Shown here in pieces: positions 1 to 8,803 of a stretch of 64,000 bases of DNA (position 1 is the first letter of the stretch; the number at the start of each line of letters is the position of its first letter). The notes under the pieces are model-generated. The model was given only the letters and a program-made list of their open reading frames with translations, had not been told where the DNA came from and ran no database searches. This DNA is from Zestomonas insulae (lineage in GTDB: Bacteria; Pseudomonadota; Gammaproteobacteria; Pseudomonadales; Pseudomonadaceae), in contig NZ_JAFEUP010000003.1 of assembly GCF_016901015.1 (NCBI RefSeq), positions 620,001-684,000 on the forward strand, in the 5' to 3' direction. A program made the position numbers and the translations under genes.

Positions 1-1
1 C

Positions 2-688
2 GGTCGCCTGGCCGCCGAGCGCACGGTGCGCCGCCTCGGCGCGCGCCCGGTGCCGACCTGCGAGGTGCCGGTGCTGTTCAGCGCCGAGCTGGCCGGTGGG
101 CTGTTCAGTCACCTGCTCGCGGCGATCTCCGGCGGCAACCTGTACCGCAAGTCGTCGTTCCTCGAGGGCAGCCTCGGCCAGACGCTGTTCCCCACCTGGC
201 TGTCGATCGACGAGCGACCGCATATCCCGCGCGCGCTGGCCAGCGCCAGCTTCGACAGCGACGGCCTGGCGACCTATGCCAAGCACTTCGTCGAGCAGGG
301 TGTGCTGACCTCCTACCTGCTCGGCACTTACTCTGGGCGCAAGCTGAACATGCCCAGCACGGCCAACGCCGGAGGCGTGCACAACCTGTTCATCACCCAT
401 GGCGACGAGGACCAGGCGGCGCTGCTCAAGCGCATGGGCCGCGGTCTGCTGGTCACCGAGCTGATGGGCCAGGGGCTGAACCTGGTCACCGGCGATTACT
501 CGCGCGGCGCGGCGGGTTTTTGGGTGGAGAACGGCGAGATTCAGTTCCCGGTGCAGGAAGTCACCATCGCCGGCAACCTGCGCGACATGTTCCAGCAGAT
601 CGTCGCGGTCGGCAGCGACCTCGAGCAGCGCGGCAACATCCAGGTCGGTTCGGTGCTAATCGAGCGGATGATGGTCGCCGGCAGCTAA
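2..688 (+). CDS. pmbA: PmbA/TldE metalloprotease subunit, C-terminal part (5' end outside window)
   Basis: The frame is open from the window edge, so the N-terminal half lies upstream. The visible 228 residues match the C-terminal domain of PmbA (TldE), the partner of TldD in a heterodimeric cytoplasmic zinc protease known for maturation of peptides such as microcin B17 and for CcdA turnover. Family features seen are the early GRLAAERTVRRLGAR stretch, a central region with KLNMPSTANAGG, and an ending with a GNLRDMF motif. TldE subunits normally lack the zinc-binding HEXXH of TldD, and none is seen here. The gene ends in a strong hairpin shared with convergent ptsO. Confidence 0.93.
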   Translation, partial: GRLAAERTVRRLGARPVPTCEVPVLFSAELAGGLFSHLLAAISGGNLYRKSSFLEGSLGQTLFPTWLSIDERPHIPRALASASFDSDGLATYAKHFVEQGVLTSYLLGTYSGRKLNMPSTANAGGVHNLFITHGDEDQAALLKRMGRGLLVTELMGQGLNLVTGDYSRGAAGFWVENGEIQFPVQEVTIAGNLRDMFQQIVAVGSDLEQRGNIQVGSVLIERMMVAGS

Positions 689-703
689 CGCCGTGGCATA
701 GAA

Positions 704-739
704 AAAGGGCGGTCCAGCCAGGCTGGACCGCCCTTTTTT
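704..739. terminator. Bidirectional terminator between pmbA and ptsO
   Basis: A long GC-rich inverted repeat (arms about 707-719 and 721-733) is flanked by an A-run on the left and a T-run on the right, so it can end transcription from both convergent genes. Confidence 0.85.
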
Positions 740-749
740 CTCGGCGGTT

Positions 750-1022
750 TTACTCGCCTTCGTCGAAGCGGTTGTTGATCAACTCGATCAGCGCGTTGAG
801 CGCCTCGTCTTCCTGCTCGCCTTCGGTGTGCAGGTGAATGCCGGTGCCCTTGCCGGCGGCGAGCATCATCACCGCCATGATGCTCTTGCCGTCGACGCAG
901 CTTTCCGGGCTGCGGCCGACGCGGACCTGGCAGGGAAAGCGCCCGGCGACGCCGACGAACTTGGCGGCAGCGCGGGCGTGCAGACCGAGCTTGTTGATGA
1001 TGGTGATTTCACAGGCGGGCAT
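750..1022 (-). CDS. ptsO: Nitrogen-PTS phosphocarrier NPr (HPr-like)
   Basis: This 90-residue HPr-fold protein is the middle carrier of the nitrogen phosphotransferase system. It takes phosphate from EI-Ntr (PtsP) and passes it to EIIA-Ntr (PtsN). The phosphorylated histidine is H15 in the motif NKLGLHARAA, and a GKSIMAVMML segment, typical of the regulatory serine region, follows. The start at 1022 begins the protein MPACEITI, and an upstream ATG would add 15 residues without family support. It is the last gene of the kdsD-to-ptsO block, just after rapZ and near its target ptsN. Confidence 0.93.
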   Translation of the reverse strand: MPACEITIINKLGLHARAAAKFVGVAGRFPCQVRVGRSPESCVDGKSIMAVMMLAAGKGTGIHLHTEGEQEDEALNALIELINNRFDEGE

Positions 1023-1035
1023 CGCGTTGGAATCC

Positions 1036-1893
1036 TTAACTGAGGTCGCGGTGGCGGACCTGGACATTCTTTAGTTGTTCTTTGAGCACCTGGCCGAGAC
1101 GTTCGGCGATGTACACCGAGCGGTGGTGGCCACCGGTGCAGCCGATCGCGATGGTCACGTAGGCGCGATTGCTGGCGGCGAAGCGCGGCAGCCATTTGGA
1201 CAGGTAGGCGAGGATGTCCTGGTACATCTCTTCCACATCCGGCTGGGCGGCGAGGTAGTCGCAGACCGGCTGATCCAACCCGGAATGGTCGCGCAATTCG
1301 GGCTTCCAGTACGGATTGGGCAGGCAGCGTACATCGAACACCAGATCGGCATCCACCGGCATTCCACGTTTGAAACCGAAGGATTCGACCAGGAAGGCGG
1401 TGCCCGGTTCAGGCTTGTTCAGCAGGCGCAGCTTGAGGGTGTCGCGCAGCTGATAGAGGTTGAGGTGGGTGGTGTCGATCTTCAGGTCGGCGAGGTCGGC
1501 GATCGGCCCGAGCAGCACGCGCTCGTCCTCGATCGCTTCGGCCAGCGGCCGGTTCTCGTTGGTCAGCGGATGGCGCCGGCGGGTTTCCGAGAAGCGCTTG
1601 AGCAGCGCGTCGCTGTCGGCGTCGAGGTACAGCACGTCGCAGTTGATGTGCCGTGCGCGGACTTCGTCGAGCAATTCGGGGAAACGCTGCAGCTGGCTGG
1701 GCAGGTTGCGCGCATCGATCGAGACCGCGACCAGCGGCTCGAGCAGTTCAGTGTGCAGCAACGCGCGCTCGGCGAGCTCGGGCAGCAGCAGCGCCGGCAG
1801 GTTGTCGATGCAGTAGAAGCCGTTGTCCTCCAGGACATCGAGGGCGGTGCTCTTGCCGGAGCCGGAGCGGCCGCTGACGATGATCAGGCGCAT
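1036..1893 (-). CDS. rapZ: RNase adapter / nucleotide-binding protein RapZ
   Basis: This 285-residue protein is the usual length for RapZ (YhbJ). A Walker A loop GRSGSGKST lies at residues 8-16 and DNLP follows at about 31. The C-terminal half holds the conserved [10 protein letters not shown] segment of the domain that senses glucosamine-6-phosphate and binds RNA. In enterobacteria RapZ directs RNase E to the sRNA GlmZ and so controls glmS. Pseudomonads keep the gene next to ptsN and ptsO, but whether the GlmZ circuit exists in them is not visible here. Twelve bases separate it from ptsN upstream. Confidence 0.93.
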   Translation of the reverse strand: MRLIIVSGRSGSGKSTALDVLEDNGFYCIDNLPALLLPELAERALLHTELLEPLVAVSIDARNLPSQLQRFPELLDEVRARHINCDVLYLDADSDALLKRFSETRRRHPLTNENRPLAEAIEDERVLLGPIADLADLKIDTTHLNLYQLRDTLKLRLLNKPEPGTAFLVESFGFKRGMPVDADLVFDVRCLPNPYWKPELRDHSGLDQPVCDYLAAQPDVEEMYQDILAYLSKWLPRFAASNRAYVTIAIGCTGGHHRSVYIAERLGQVLKEQLKNVQVRHRDLS

Positions 1894-1904
1894 CGGAGGA
1901 CTCC

Positions 1905-2369
1905 TCAGGACGCGTTCTGGACGTCCACCACGACTTGATAGAGGCTGGCGCTGTCGGCCGCATGGCGCAGGCGATCGCGCACGTCGGCGCGGTCGAGCAT
2001 GCTGGCGATCTGGCGCAGCAGTTCGAGGTGCTCGTCGGTCGCCGCTTCCGGGACCAGCAGGACGAACAACAGGTCTACCGGAGCGCCGTCGATGGCGTCG
2101 AAGTCCACCGCCGCATCCAGGCGCAGCAGCGCGCTGATCGGCGCGGTGCAGCCGGGCAGGCGGCAGTGGGGGATGGCAATGCCATTGCCGAAACCGGTGG
2201 ATCCGAGCTTCTCGCGGGCAACGAGGCTTTCGAAGATATCCTGGTTGTCGAGACCGGGCAGGTCACGGGCGACCAGATTGGCGATTTGTTCGAGTACGCG
2301 CTTTTTGCTGCCGCCCGGCACGTTCACCAGGGAACGGCCGGGAGCCAGGATATTTTCGAGTCGGATCAT
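1905..2369 (-). CDS. ptsN: PTS IIA-Ntr regulatory protein
   Basis: This is the 154-residue EIIA-Ntr. The phospho-accepting histidine is H68 in [11 protein letters not shown], and the fold is that of mannitol/fructose-type IIA domains. It is the output protein of the nitrogen PTS. In pseudomonads it affects carbon and nitrogen choice, potassium homeostasis and some sigma-54 promoters rather than sugar uptake. It lies between hpf and rapZ in the rpoN block, with 13 bases to hpf, which points to co-transcription. Confidence 0.95.
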   Translation of the reverse strand: MIRLENILAPGRSLVNVPGGSKKRVLEQIANLVARDLPGLDNQDIFESLVAREKLGSTGFGNGIAIPHCRLPGCTAPISALLRLDAAVDFDAIDGAPVDLLFVLLVPEAATDEHLELLRQIASMLDRADVRDRLRHAADSASLYQVVVDVQNAS

Positions 2370-2382
2370 GGGGTGGGGAGTA

Positions 2383-2691
2383 TCAGCGAGCCGTCGCGCC
2401 TTGCAGGCGACCTAGCTGCTTTTCCTTGTGTTTGATGAGTTGACGGTCGAGCTTGTCGGTAAGGAGATCAATGGCCGCATACATGTCTTCATGTTCGGCG
2501 TTGGCCACTACTTCGCCGCCGGCGATATGCAGGGTGGCTTCGATCTTCTGTTTGAGTTTCTCGACCTCCATGATGACTTGCACATTGGTGATCTTGTCGA
2601 AGTGGCGCTCTAGTCGTCCGAGTTTTTCGGCGACGTAGTCGCGAAGGGCGTCGGTCACATCCAGTTGATGTCCACTGATGTTGACTTGCAT
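2383..2691 (-). CDS. hpf: Ribosome hibernation promoting factor
   Basis: This 102-residue protein begins MQVNISGHQLDVTDALRDYV, the signature of the sigma-54 modulation protein / S30EA family. It is a short-form HPF, because it lacks the C-terminal dimerisation domain of long HPF. The product binds the 30S A and P sites in stationary phase and promotes inactive 100S ribosomes. A ribosome binding site (AAGGAGA on the minus strand) precedes the start. A hairpin lies between rpoN and this gene and may let it be expressed at a level different from rpoN. Confidence 0.95.
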   Translation of the reverse strand: MQVNISGHQLDVTDALRDYVAEKLGRLERHFDKITNVQVIMEVEKLKQKIEATLHIAGGEVVANAEHEDMYAAIDLLTDKLDRQLIKHKEKQLGRLQGATAR

Positions 2692-2720
2692 ACCGCGTTC
2701 TCCTTATTGCCGTGTGTAAA

Positions 2721-2740
2721 GACAGGCTAACGGGCCTGTC
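2721..2740 (-). terminator. Hairpin between rpoN and hpf, possible partial terminator
   Basis: A perfect 7-bp inverted repeat (2721-2727 and 2734-2740, loop 6) lies in the 83-base gap after rpoN. On the minus-strand RNA it is followed by UUUACA, a weak U-run. It may reduce read-through or stabilise the rpoN 3' end. It is not strong enough to call a full terminator. Confidence 0.45.
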
Positions 2741-2774
2741 GCCGGAACACTTTGGCTTGGATCAATGGTTACCG

Positions 2775-4283
2775 TCACATCAGCCGCTTGCGTTCGCTGG
2801 AAGGCGCTATTCCGAGGGATTCACGGTATTTGGCGACTGTGCGGCGGGCCACTTGGATGCCCTGTGCTTCCAGTAAACCAGCGATCTTGCTGTCGCTCAA
2901 CGGCTTTTTCGCATTTTCCGCGGCGACCAGTTTTTTGATGATTGCGCGGATCGCCGTGGACGAGCACTCGCCACCCTCGGAGGTGCTGACGTGGCTGGAG
3001 AAGAAGTATTTCAGCTCGTAAATGCCGCGTGGGGTGTGCATGAATTTCTGCGTGGTCACCCGCGAGATGGTCGACTCGTGCATTCCTACGGCCTCGGCGA
3101 TGTCGTGCAGGACCAGCGGCTTCATGGCTTCGTCGCCGTAGTCGAGGAAGCCGCGCTGGTGCTCGACGATCTGGCTGGCGACCTTCATCAGTGTTTCGTT
3201 GCGGCTCTGCAGGCTCTTGATGAACCAGCGCGCTTCCTGCAGTTGATTGCGCATGAAGGTGTTGTCGGCGCTGCTGTCGGCGCGGCGTACGAAGCCGGCG
3301 TAGTGCGGGTTGACGCGCAGACGCGGCATGGCTTCCTGGTTGAGTTCCACCAGCCAGCGATCGTTGTGCTTGCGCACGATCACGTCGGGCACCACGTACT
3401 CCGGTTCGCTCGATTCGATCTGTGAACCGGGGCGCGGATTGAGGCTCTGGATCAGTTCGATGACCTGGCGCAGCTCGTCTTCCTTGAGGCGCATGCGGCG
3501 CAGCAGCTGGCTGTAGTCACGGCTGCCGAGCAAGTCGAGGAAGTCGGTGGCCAGGCGCTTGGCCTCGGCCAGCCAGGGAGTCTTGGCCGGCAGCTGGCGC
3601 AGCTGCAGCAGCAGGCACTCGCTGAGGTCGCGCGCCGCGATGCCGGCCGGTTCGAACTGCTGGATGCGATGCAGCACCGCCTCGATTTCGTCGAGTTCGA
3701 TATCCAGTTCCGGGTCGAAGGCTTCGAGCACTTCGTCGAGGGTCTCTTCCAGGTAGCCCTGGTTGTTGATGCAGTCGATCAGGGTGACTGCGATCAGGCG
3801 GTCCTTGTCGGACATCGGCGCCAGGTTGAGCTGCCACAGAAGATGGCTCTGCAGGCTCTCGCCGGCCGAGGTGCGGGTGGTGAAGTCCCACTCATCATCG
3901 TCGTTGCTCGGCAGACTGCTGGCGCTGGTCTGGTAGATGTCTTCCCAGGCGGTGTCGACAGGCAGCTCGCTGGGAATGCGCTCGTTCCACTCGCCTTCCT
4001 CGAGGCTTTCGACGTTGCTCGCGGTTTCCTGGTAGGTGGCCTCGCTGAAGCTCTCGCTGGTTTCCGTGTTGGGCGCCTGGCTGTCGGCGCCATCGGCCAT
4101 CGGATCGGAGTTGTCGAAGTCCTCACCGTCCTCTTGGCGTTCGAGCATCGGATTGGATTCCAGGGCCTCCTGGATTTCCTGTTGCAGGTCCAGGGTGGAG
4201 AGCTGGAGGAGTCGAATGGCCTGTTGCAACTGCGGTGTCATCGTCAGTTGCTGGCCCATCTTGAGGACTAGCGATGGTTTCAT
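2775..4283 (-). CDS. rpoN: RNA polymerase sigma-54 factor
   Basis: This 502-residue protein has the sigma-54 plan. A glutamine- and leucine-rich Region I ([26 protein letters not shown]) is followed by an acidic Region II, the core-binding domain, an HTH and the RpoN box [10 protein letters not shown] at residues 479-488. It directs polymerase to -24/-12 promoters and needs AAA+ activators. In pseudomonads it controls nitrogen use, motility, pili and other functions. It sits between lptB and hpf in the classic order. The upstream 146 bases carry a sigma-54-like element overlapping a TATAAT hexamer (see findings). Confidence 0.97.
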   Translation of the reverse strand: MKPSLVLKMGQQLTMTPQLQQAIRLLQLSTLDLQQEIQEALESNPMLERQEDGEDFDNSDPMADGADSQAPNTETSESFSEATYQETASNVESLEEGEWNERIPSELPVDTAWEDIYQTSASSLPSNDDDEWDFTTRTSAGESLQSHLLWQLNLAPMSDKDRLIAVTLIDCINNQGYLEETLDEVLEAFDPELDIELDEIEAVLHRIQQFEPAGIAARDLSECLLLQLRQLPAKTPWLAEAKRLATDFLDLLGSRDYSQLLRRMRLKEDELRQVIELIQSLNPRPGSQIESSEPEYVVPDVIVRKHNDRWLVELNQEAMPRLRVNPHYAGFVRRADSSADNTFMRNQLQEARWFIKSLQSRNETLMKVASQIVEHQRGFLDYGDEAMKPLVLHDIAEAVGMHESTISRVTTQKFMHTPRGIYELKYFFSSHVSTSEGGECSSTAIRAIIKKLVAAENAKKPLSDSKIAGLLEAQGIQVARRTVAKYRESLGIAPSSERKRLM

Positions 4284-4358
4284 GGCTGAGGGCAGAAGAC
4301 CTTGTTCGCCGGCGCCAGGGCGCCATTCACGTCAGGGAGCGCGCGGGGCGCCTTGTTA

Positions 4359-4374
4359 AGCAAATTATATGCCT
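4359..4374 (-). promoter_or_regulatory. Candidate sigma-54 -24/-12 site containing a sigma-70 -10 hexamer, upstream of rpoN
   Basis: Read on the minus strand the site is AGGCAT-ATAAT-TTGCT. It matches the sigma-54 consensus TGGCAC-N5-TTGCW at 4 of 6 and 5 of 5 positions, with the invariant GG and GC ten bases apart. A perfect TATAAT (4364-4369) lies inside it. No good -35 is seen upstream of that hexamer. The predicted starts are about 65-75 bases before the rpoN ATG. Such an overlap would let E-sigma-54 block a sigma-70 promoter. Confidence 0.5.
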
Positions 4375-4429
4375 GACCTTGAAAGATTTTTCCAGCGGGC
4401 GCAAGCCTTTGTTGCGAAAACGCCGCGCG

Positions 4430-5155
4430 TTACAGGCGGAACTCGTGTCCCAGGTAGACTTCCTTGACCAACTGGTTGGCGAGGATGGTCTCGGCATCGC
4501 CTTCGGCAATCAGTTGTCCGTCGTTGACAATGTAGGCGGTCTCGCAGATGTCCAGCGTCTCGCGCACGTTGTGGTCGGTGATCAGCACCCCGATGCCCTT
4601 GGCCTTGAGGTGGTGGATGATCTGTTTGATGTCGCCGACGGAGATCGGGTCGACCCCGGCGAAGGGTTCGTCGAGCAGGATGAACTTCGGTGCGGTGGCC
4701 AGTGCGCGGGCGATTTCCACGCGGCGTCGCTCGCCACCGGAGAGGCTCATGCCGAGGTTGTCGCGGATGTGGCTGATGTGGAATTCCTGCAGCAGGCTTT
4801 CCAGTTCCTTGCGCCGTCCGGCGCGATCCAGCTCCTGGCGGGTCTCGAGGATCGCCATGATGTTGTCGGCCACCGACAGCTTGCGGAAGATCGAGGCTTC
4901 CTGTGGCAGGTAGCCAATCCCCGCGCGGGCACGGCCGTGCATCGGCTGGTGGGTGACGTCCTGCTGGTCGATCAGCACGCGACCCTGATCGGCGCGCACC
5001 AGGCCGACGATCATGTAGAAGCAGGTGGTCTTGCCGGCACCGTTGGGGCCGAGCAGGCCGACGATCTGGCCGCTGTCGATGGAGATGCTGACGTCACGCA
5101 CGACCTGGCGGGACTTGTAGCTTTTCGCCAGGTGCTGGGCTTTGAGGGTCGCCAT
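4430..5155 (-). CDS. lptB: LPS export ABC transporter ATPase LptB
   Basis: This 241-residue ABC ATPase has Walker [10 protein letters not shown], signature LSGGERRR and Walker [11 protein letters not shown] dimer of LptB powers the LptFG inner-membrane complex, which extracts LPS and pushes it along the LptCA bridge to LptDE. Start and stop codons of lptA and lptB overlap by one base (TAATG), which implies translational coupling. rpoN follows 146 bases downstream with its own promoter-like sequence. Confidence 0.96.
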   Translation of the reverse strand: MATLKAQHLAKSYKSRQVVRDVSISIDSGQIVGLLGPNGAGKTTCFYMIVGLVRADQGRVLIDQQDVTHQPMHGRARAGIGYLPQEASIFRKLSVADNIMAILETRQELDRAGRRKELESLLQEFHISHIRDNLGMSLSGGERRRVEIARALATAPKFILLDEPFAGVDPISVGDIKQIIHHLKAKGIGVLITDHNVRETLDICETAYIVNDGQLIAEGDAETILANQLVKEVYLGHEFRL

Positions 5156-5715
5156 TATTGCGGGACCTGCTCGGCAGCGGGTTTGTTCTTCGGCTGGATC
5201 ACCATGTCGATCCGCGGGCGCGGCACGGTGACGTTGTTGCCCGTGGCGCGGCCGGCGTTGACGATCTGGCGCTGGGTGTCATAGACGATCTTCTCGCCTT
5301 CGAAGGTGTTGCCTTCCTGAATCACCTTGGCTTGGTCGATCAGCACGATGCGGTCTTTGGCGGCGAAGTACTGGATGGTCAGGCCGTAGGCCTTGACGAT
5401 TTCCTTGTCCACCGCGGGCTTCTGCTCGTAGTAGGCCGGCTTGCCGACCGAGGTGAATACGTCGATGTCGCCGCTGGCGGTCTGGGTGATGGTCACGGTG
5501 TCGCCGGTGATCTTCATGCTGCCCTGGGTGATGACCACGTCGCCGCGGTACACCGCAACGCCCTGTTTGTCATCGAGCTCGGCACTGTCGGCCTGGACGC
5601 GGATCGGTTGTTCACGGTCGGTCGGCAGTGCCCAGGTGGCGGAGCAGGCAAGTGCCGCGCTCAGGCCGACGAACAGCGGGAGGGCACTGAAGGAAAAGTG
5701 TTTAGCGAACCTCAT
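5155..5715 (-). CDS. lptA: LPS transport periplasmic protein LptA
   Basis: This 186-residue protein has an N-terminal signal peptide with a hydrophobic stretch ending near LACSATWA. An OstA-type beta-jellyroll domain follows, with repeated acidic and glycine patterns such as [19 protein letters not shown]. LptA forms the periplasmic bridge that carries LPS between LptC and LptD. Its start overlaps the end of lptC by 14 bases and its stop overlaps the lptB start, so the three are translated as a unit. Confidence 0.95.
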   Translation of the reverse strand: MRFAKHFSFSALPLFVGLSAALACSATWALPTDREQPIRVQADSAELDDKQGVAVYRGDVVITQGSMKITGDTVTITQTASGDIDVFTSVGKPAYYEQKPAVDKEIVKAYGLTIQYFAAKDRIVLIDQAKVIQEGNTFEGEKIVYDTQRQIVNAGRATGNNVTVPRPRIDMVIQPKNKPAAEQVPQ

Positions 5716-6265
5716 GCTGGCCTCTTACGTTGGACAGCAGGAGCATCCGGCTGTCTTTCAAATACGCTTTCATTCCGTTGGCGGTGGTCACCCCGTTGGC
5801 GGCCTCGATTCTAACGGCTTGCTCGGTCTGCGCATATTCCTCGTCTGGGAAGACGGTCATACGGCTGGAAGTAATAACGGTCGGACGGTTCTTGGCGTCG
5901 GTGCGGGCGATGCGTACGGCGTCAATCAGTTCGACCTGTTTGCCGTCGGCCGACACCTCGGCGCGCTCGCTGCGCACCTTCCACGGCAGGTCGGTGCCGC
6001 GGTAGAGCTGCAGGTCCGGCTTGCTCACTTGGGTGATCTCGCTGGCCTTGAGGTGCTCGACCTTGTCGCTGGTCATCTCGTAGTGCAGCTTGCCGTCGGC
6101 CTGGAATTGCACGCTGTGCGCGTTCAGGGCGTAGAAGTCTACGGCGTTGGCGCTCTCGGCGACCGGAGCCTTTTCGGCTTCCGGGCTGATGTTCCAGTAA
6201 CCCAGGGCAGCCAGCAGCACGGCGCCGGTGATGAACGACAAGGTCAGCAGGATCTTGCGCAGCAT
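5702..6265 (-). CDS. lptC: LPS export protein LptC
   Basis: This 187-residue protein has a single N-terminal transmembrane helix (ILLTLSFITGAVLLAALGYW) and a periplasmic LptC/OstA-like domain. It receives LPS from LptB2FG and hands it to LptA. It follows kdsC after 13 bases and overlaps lptA, in the conserved order kdsD-kdsC-lptC-lptA-lptB. Confidence 0.94.
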   Translation of the reverse strand: MLRKILLTLSFITGAVLLAALGYWNISPEAEKAPVAESANAVDFYALNAHSVQFQADGKLHYEMTSDKVEHLKASEITQVSKPDLQLYRGTDLPWKVRSERAEVSADGKQVELIDAVRIARTDAKNRPTVITSSRMTVFPDEEYAQTEQAVRIEAANGVTTANGMKAYLKDSRMLLLSNVRGQHEVR

Positions 6266-6278
6266 GGGCGTGAGCCTC

Positions 6279-6806
6279 TCAGAGGTAGGCGGCTTGGGCG
6301 GCGTCGAGCGTGCCCTGGGCGCGCAGGATCAACTCGCAGAACTCGCGCGCGGCGCCTTCACCGCCGCGAGCTGTGGTCACTCCGTGGGCATGCTCGCGGA
6401 CGAACGGGTCGGCGCTGGCCACCGCCATGCCCAGGCCGACGCGGCGAATTGCCGGCAGATCGGGCAGGTCGTCCCCCAGGTAGGCCACCGCGGAGCGCTC
6501 AAGGTTCAACTCGGCGAGCAATTCATCGAGCGCTTCAAGCTTGTCTTCGCGGCCCTGGAACAGGTGCTGGATGCCAAGGTTCTTGGCGCGGCGCTCGACC
6601 ACCGGTGAAGTGCGCCCGGTGATTATCGCCGTGCGCACGCCGGACTGGATGAGCATCTTGATGCCGTGGCCGTCGAGGGTGTTGAAGGTCTTGAACTCGC
6701 TGCCATCGGGCAGGAAATACAGCTTGCCGTCGGTGAGCACGCCATCGACGTCGAATACCGCGAGCTTTACCGCTTGGGCGCGTTGCAGCAGGGCTTGGTT
6801 CATCAC
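6279..6806 (-). CDS. kdsC: 3-deoxy-D-manno-octulosonate-8-phosphate phosphatase
   Basis: This 175-residue HAD-superfamily phosphatase has motif I DVDGVLTDG (residues 19-27), motif II T in ITGR, and motif III with YLGDDLPDL. It removes phosphate from KDO-8-phosphate to give KDO for lipid A core assembly. The start overlaps the kdsD stop by four bases (ATGA), so the two KDO enzymes are coupled. Confidence 0.95.
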   Translation of the reverse strand: MMNQALLQRAQAVKLAVFDVDGVLTDGKLYFLPDGSEFKTFNTLDGHGIKMLIQSGVRTAIITGRTSPVVERRAKNLGIQHLFQGREDKLEALDELLAELNLERSAVAYLGDDLPDLPAIRRVGLGMAVASADPFVREHAHGVTTARGGEGAAREFCELILRAQGTLDAAQAAYL

Positions 6807-7777
6807 ATCACTCCGGCGCGCAGCAGGTCGTGCATGTTGAGGGCGCCGACCGGCTGGTCCGCGGCGTCGACTACCACCAGTGCGTTGATCTTGTGGTCTT
6901 CCATGATCTTCAGTGCCTCGGCAGCGAGCATTTCTGCGCGGGCGGTGCGGCCGTGCGGGGTCATCACCTCGTCGATGATGGCGTTGCGCACGTCGATGCC
7001 CTTGTCCAGGGTGCGGCGCAGGTCGCCGTCGGTGAAGATCCCGGCCAGCTTGCCGTCGTTCTCGACGATGACAGTCATGCCCAGACCCTTGCGGGTCATT
7101 TCCAGCAGCGCATCACGCAGCGTGGTGCCGCGGCGCACCAGTGGCAGGCTGTCGCCGGCGTGCATGACGTTCTCGACCTTGAGCAGCAGGCGGCGGCCTA
7201 GGGCTCCACCTGGATGGGAGAAGGCGAAGTCTTCGGCAGTGAAGCCGCGCGCCTCGAGCAGGGCGATGGCCAGCGCGTCGCCGAGCACCAGTGCGGCGGT
7301 GGTCGAGGAGGTCGGCGCCAGGTTCAGCGGGCAGGCTTCCTGGGTCACGCCGGCGTCCAGGTTGGCGGCCGCGGCCTTGGCCAGCGGCGAGTCGGGGTTG
7401 CCGGTCATGCTGATCAGGGTGATGCCGAGGCGCTTGATCAACGGCAGCAGGGTGATGATTTCCGCGGTCGAGCCGGAGTTGGACAGGGCCAGGACCACGT
7501 CATCACGGGTGATCATGCCCATGTCGCCATGACTGGCTTCGGCGGGGTGAACGAAGAACGAGGTGGTTCCAGTGCTCGCCAGGGTGGCGGCGATCTTCTT
7601 GCCGATGTGGCCGGACTTACCCATGCCGACCACCACCACACGCCCCTTGCAGGCCAGGATCAGCTCGCAGGCGCGGACGAAGGCGTCACTGATGCGGGGC
7701 AGAAGGCTCTCTACCGCCTCGATTTCCAGGCGCAGCGTGCGTTGTGCGGACTGGATGAGTTCACTGGCTTGAGTCAT
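6803..7777 (-). CDS. kdsD: D-arabinose-5-phosphate isomerase
   Basis: This 324-residue enzyme turns ribulose-5-phosphate into arabinose-5-phosphate, the first committed precursor of KDO. An N-terminal SIS domain (about 40-180, with GMGKSGHIGKKIA and SNSGSTAEI) is followed by two CBS domains (about 205-324). The start MTQASELIQ at 7777 is chosen because a longer frame back to 7894 would cross the predicted promoter. It heads the minus-strand LPS/rpoN/PTS block and is divergent from mlaF. Confidence 0.95.
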   Translation of the reverse strand: MTQASELIQSAQRTLRLEIEAVESLLPRISDAFVRACELILACKGRVVVVGMGKSGHIGKKIAATLASTGTTSFFVHPAEASHGDMGMITRDDVVLALSNSGSTAEIITLLPLIKRLGITLISMTGNPDSPLAKAAAANLDAGVTQEACPLNLAPTSSTTAALVLGDALAIALLEARGFTAEDFAFSHPGGALGRRLLLKVENVMHAGDSLPLVRRGTTLRDALLEMTRKGLGMTVIVENDGKLAGIFTDGDLRRTLDKGIDVRNAIIDEVMTPHGRTARAEMLAAEALKIMEDHKINALVVVDAADQPVGALNMHDLLRAGVM

Positions 7778-7811
7778 GGTTACAACGTGCCCGGCGGGTG
7801 AAAAGGCGGGG

Positions 7812-7840
7812 ATTATACCGACAAAGGCGGTCGTGCTCAC
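7812..7840 (-). promoter_or_regulatory. Predicted sigma-70 promoter of kdsD block
   Basis: On the minus strand a perfect TATAAT (7812-7817) lies 35-40 bases before the kdsD ATG. The -35 position (7835-7840, GTGAGC, spacer 17) is a weak match. Confidence 0.5.
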
Positions 7841-7874
7841 CTGCGCGCGTCGCTGATGCCGCGAAGGCCGGTGC

Positions 7875-7903
7875 TTGGGCGCTTGTAGGCACAATGCTAT
7901 AGT
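7875..7903 (+). promoter_or_regulatory. Predicted sigma-70 promoter of mlaFEDCB
   Basis: TTGGGC (7875-7880), a 17-base spacer and TATAGT (7898-7903) form a good promoter about 90 bases before mlaF, divergent from the kdsD promoter. Confidence 0.6.
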
Positions 7904-7993
7904 GCGCCGCCTGTTCGGACTGTGTGGATGTCGTGGTGCCCTACGGGATTACGCAGGCGTCTGTATGGGAAGGCTGTATCGCAAGGAGTCCAG

Positions 7994-8803
7994 ATGAGCG
8001 CCGATAATGCCTATGCCGTCGAATTGAAGGGAGTGTCCTTCTATCGTGGCTCGCGCAGCATCTTCAAGAACGTCGATATTCGCATCCCGCGCGGCAAGGT
8101 CACCGGCATCATGGGGCCGTCCGGCTGCGGGAAAACCACCCTGTTACGTCTGATTGGCGCCCAGCTGCGGCCGGCCCAGGGCGAAATTTGGGTCAACGGT
8201 CAGAACCTGCCCAGCCTGTCGCGCGGTGAGTTGTTCGACATGCGCAAGCAGATGGGCGTGCTGTTCCAGAGCGGCGCGCTGTTCACCGATCTCGACGTGT
8301 TCGAGAACGTGGCCTTCCCGCTGCGGGTACACACCCAGCTGCCCGAGGAAATGATCCGTGACATCGTGCTGCTGAAGCTCGAAGCCGTGGGGCTGCGCGG
8401 TGCCATCGATCTGATGCCGGACGAGCTGTCCGGTGGCATGAAGCGCCGCGTGGCACTGGCCCGCGCAATCGCGCTGGATCCGCAGATTCTCATGTACGAC
8501 GAACCGTTCGTCGGTCAGGATCCGATCGCCATGGGCGTGCTGGTGCGCCTGATCCGCCTGCTCAACGACGCCCTCGGCATCACCAGTATCGTGGTCTCCC
8601 ACGACCTGGTGGAGACCGCCAGCATCGCCGACTACCTCTATGTGGTGGGCGATTCGCAGGTGCTCGGCCAGGGCACGCCGGACGAGCTGATGAATTCCGA
8701 TAATCCGCGTATCCGCCAGTTCATGAAGGGCGCAGCGGACGGCCCGGTGCCGTTCCATTACCCGGCGCCGGATTACCGCGACGATCTTTTGGGGGCGCGC
8801 TGA
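7994..8803 (+). CDS. mlaF: Phospholipid ABC transporter ATPase MlaF
   Basis: This 269-residue ABC ATPase (Ttg2A in pseudomonads) has Walker [10 protein letters not shown], signature LSGGMKRR and Walker [14 protein letters not shown]. It drives the MlaFEDB inner-membrane complex that keeps outer-membrane lipid asymmetry. The start MSADNAYAV follows an AAGGAG ribosome binding site at 7983-7988, and an upstream in-frame ATG at 7922 lacks family support. The stop overlaps the mlaE ATG by one base. Confidence 0.95.
   Translation: MSADNAYAVELKGVSFYRGSRSIFKNVDIRIPRGKVTGIMGPSGCGKTTLLRLIGAQLRPAQGEIWVNGQNLPSLSRGELFDMRKQMGVLFQSGALFTDLDVFENVAFPLRVHTQLPEEMIRDIVLLKLEAVGLRGAIDLMPDELSGGMKRRVALARAIALDPQILMYDEPFVGQDPIAMGVLVRLIRLLNDALGITSIVVSHDLVETASIADYLYVVGDSQVLGQGTPDELMNSDNPRIRQFMKGAADGPVPFHYPAPDYRDDLLGAR

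Noticed and set aside
1075..1938. Plus-strand open frame opposite rapZ
   Set aside because: It is the antisense shadow of rapZ, which has an intact Walker A and conserved C-terminus.
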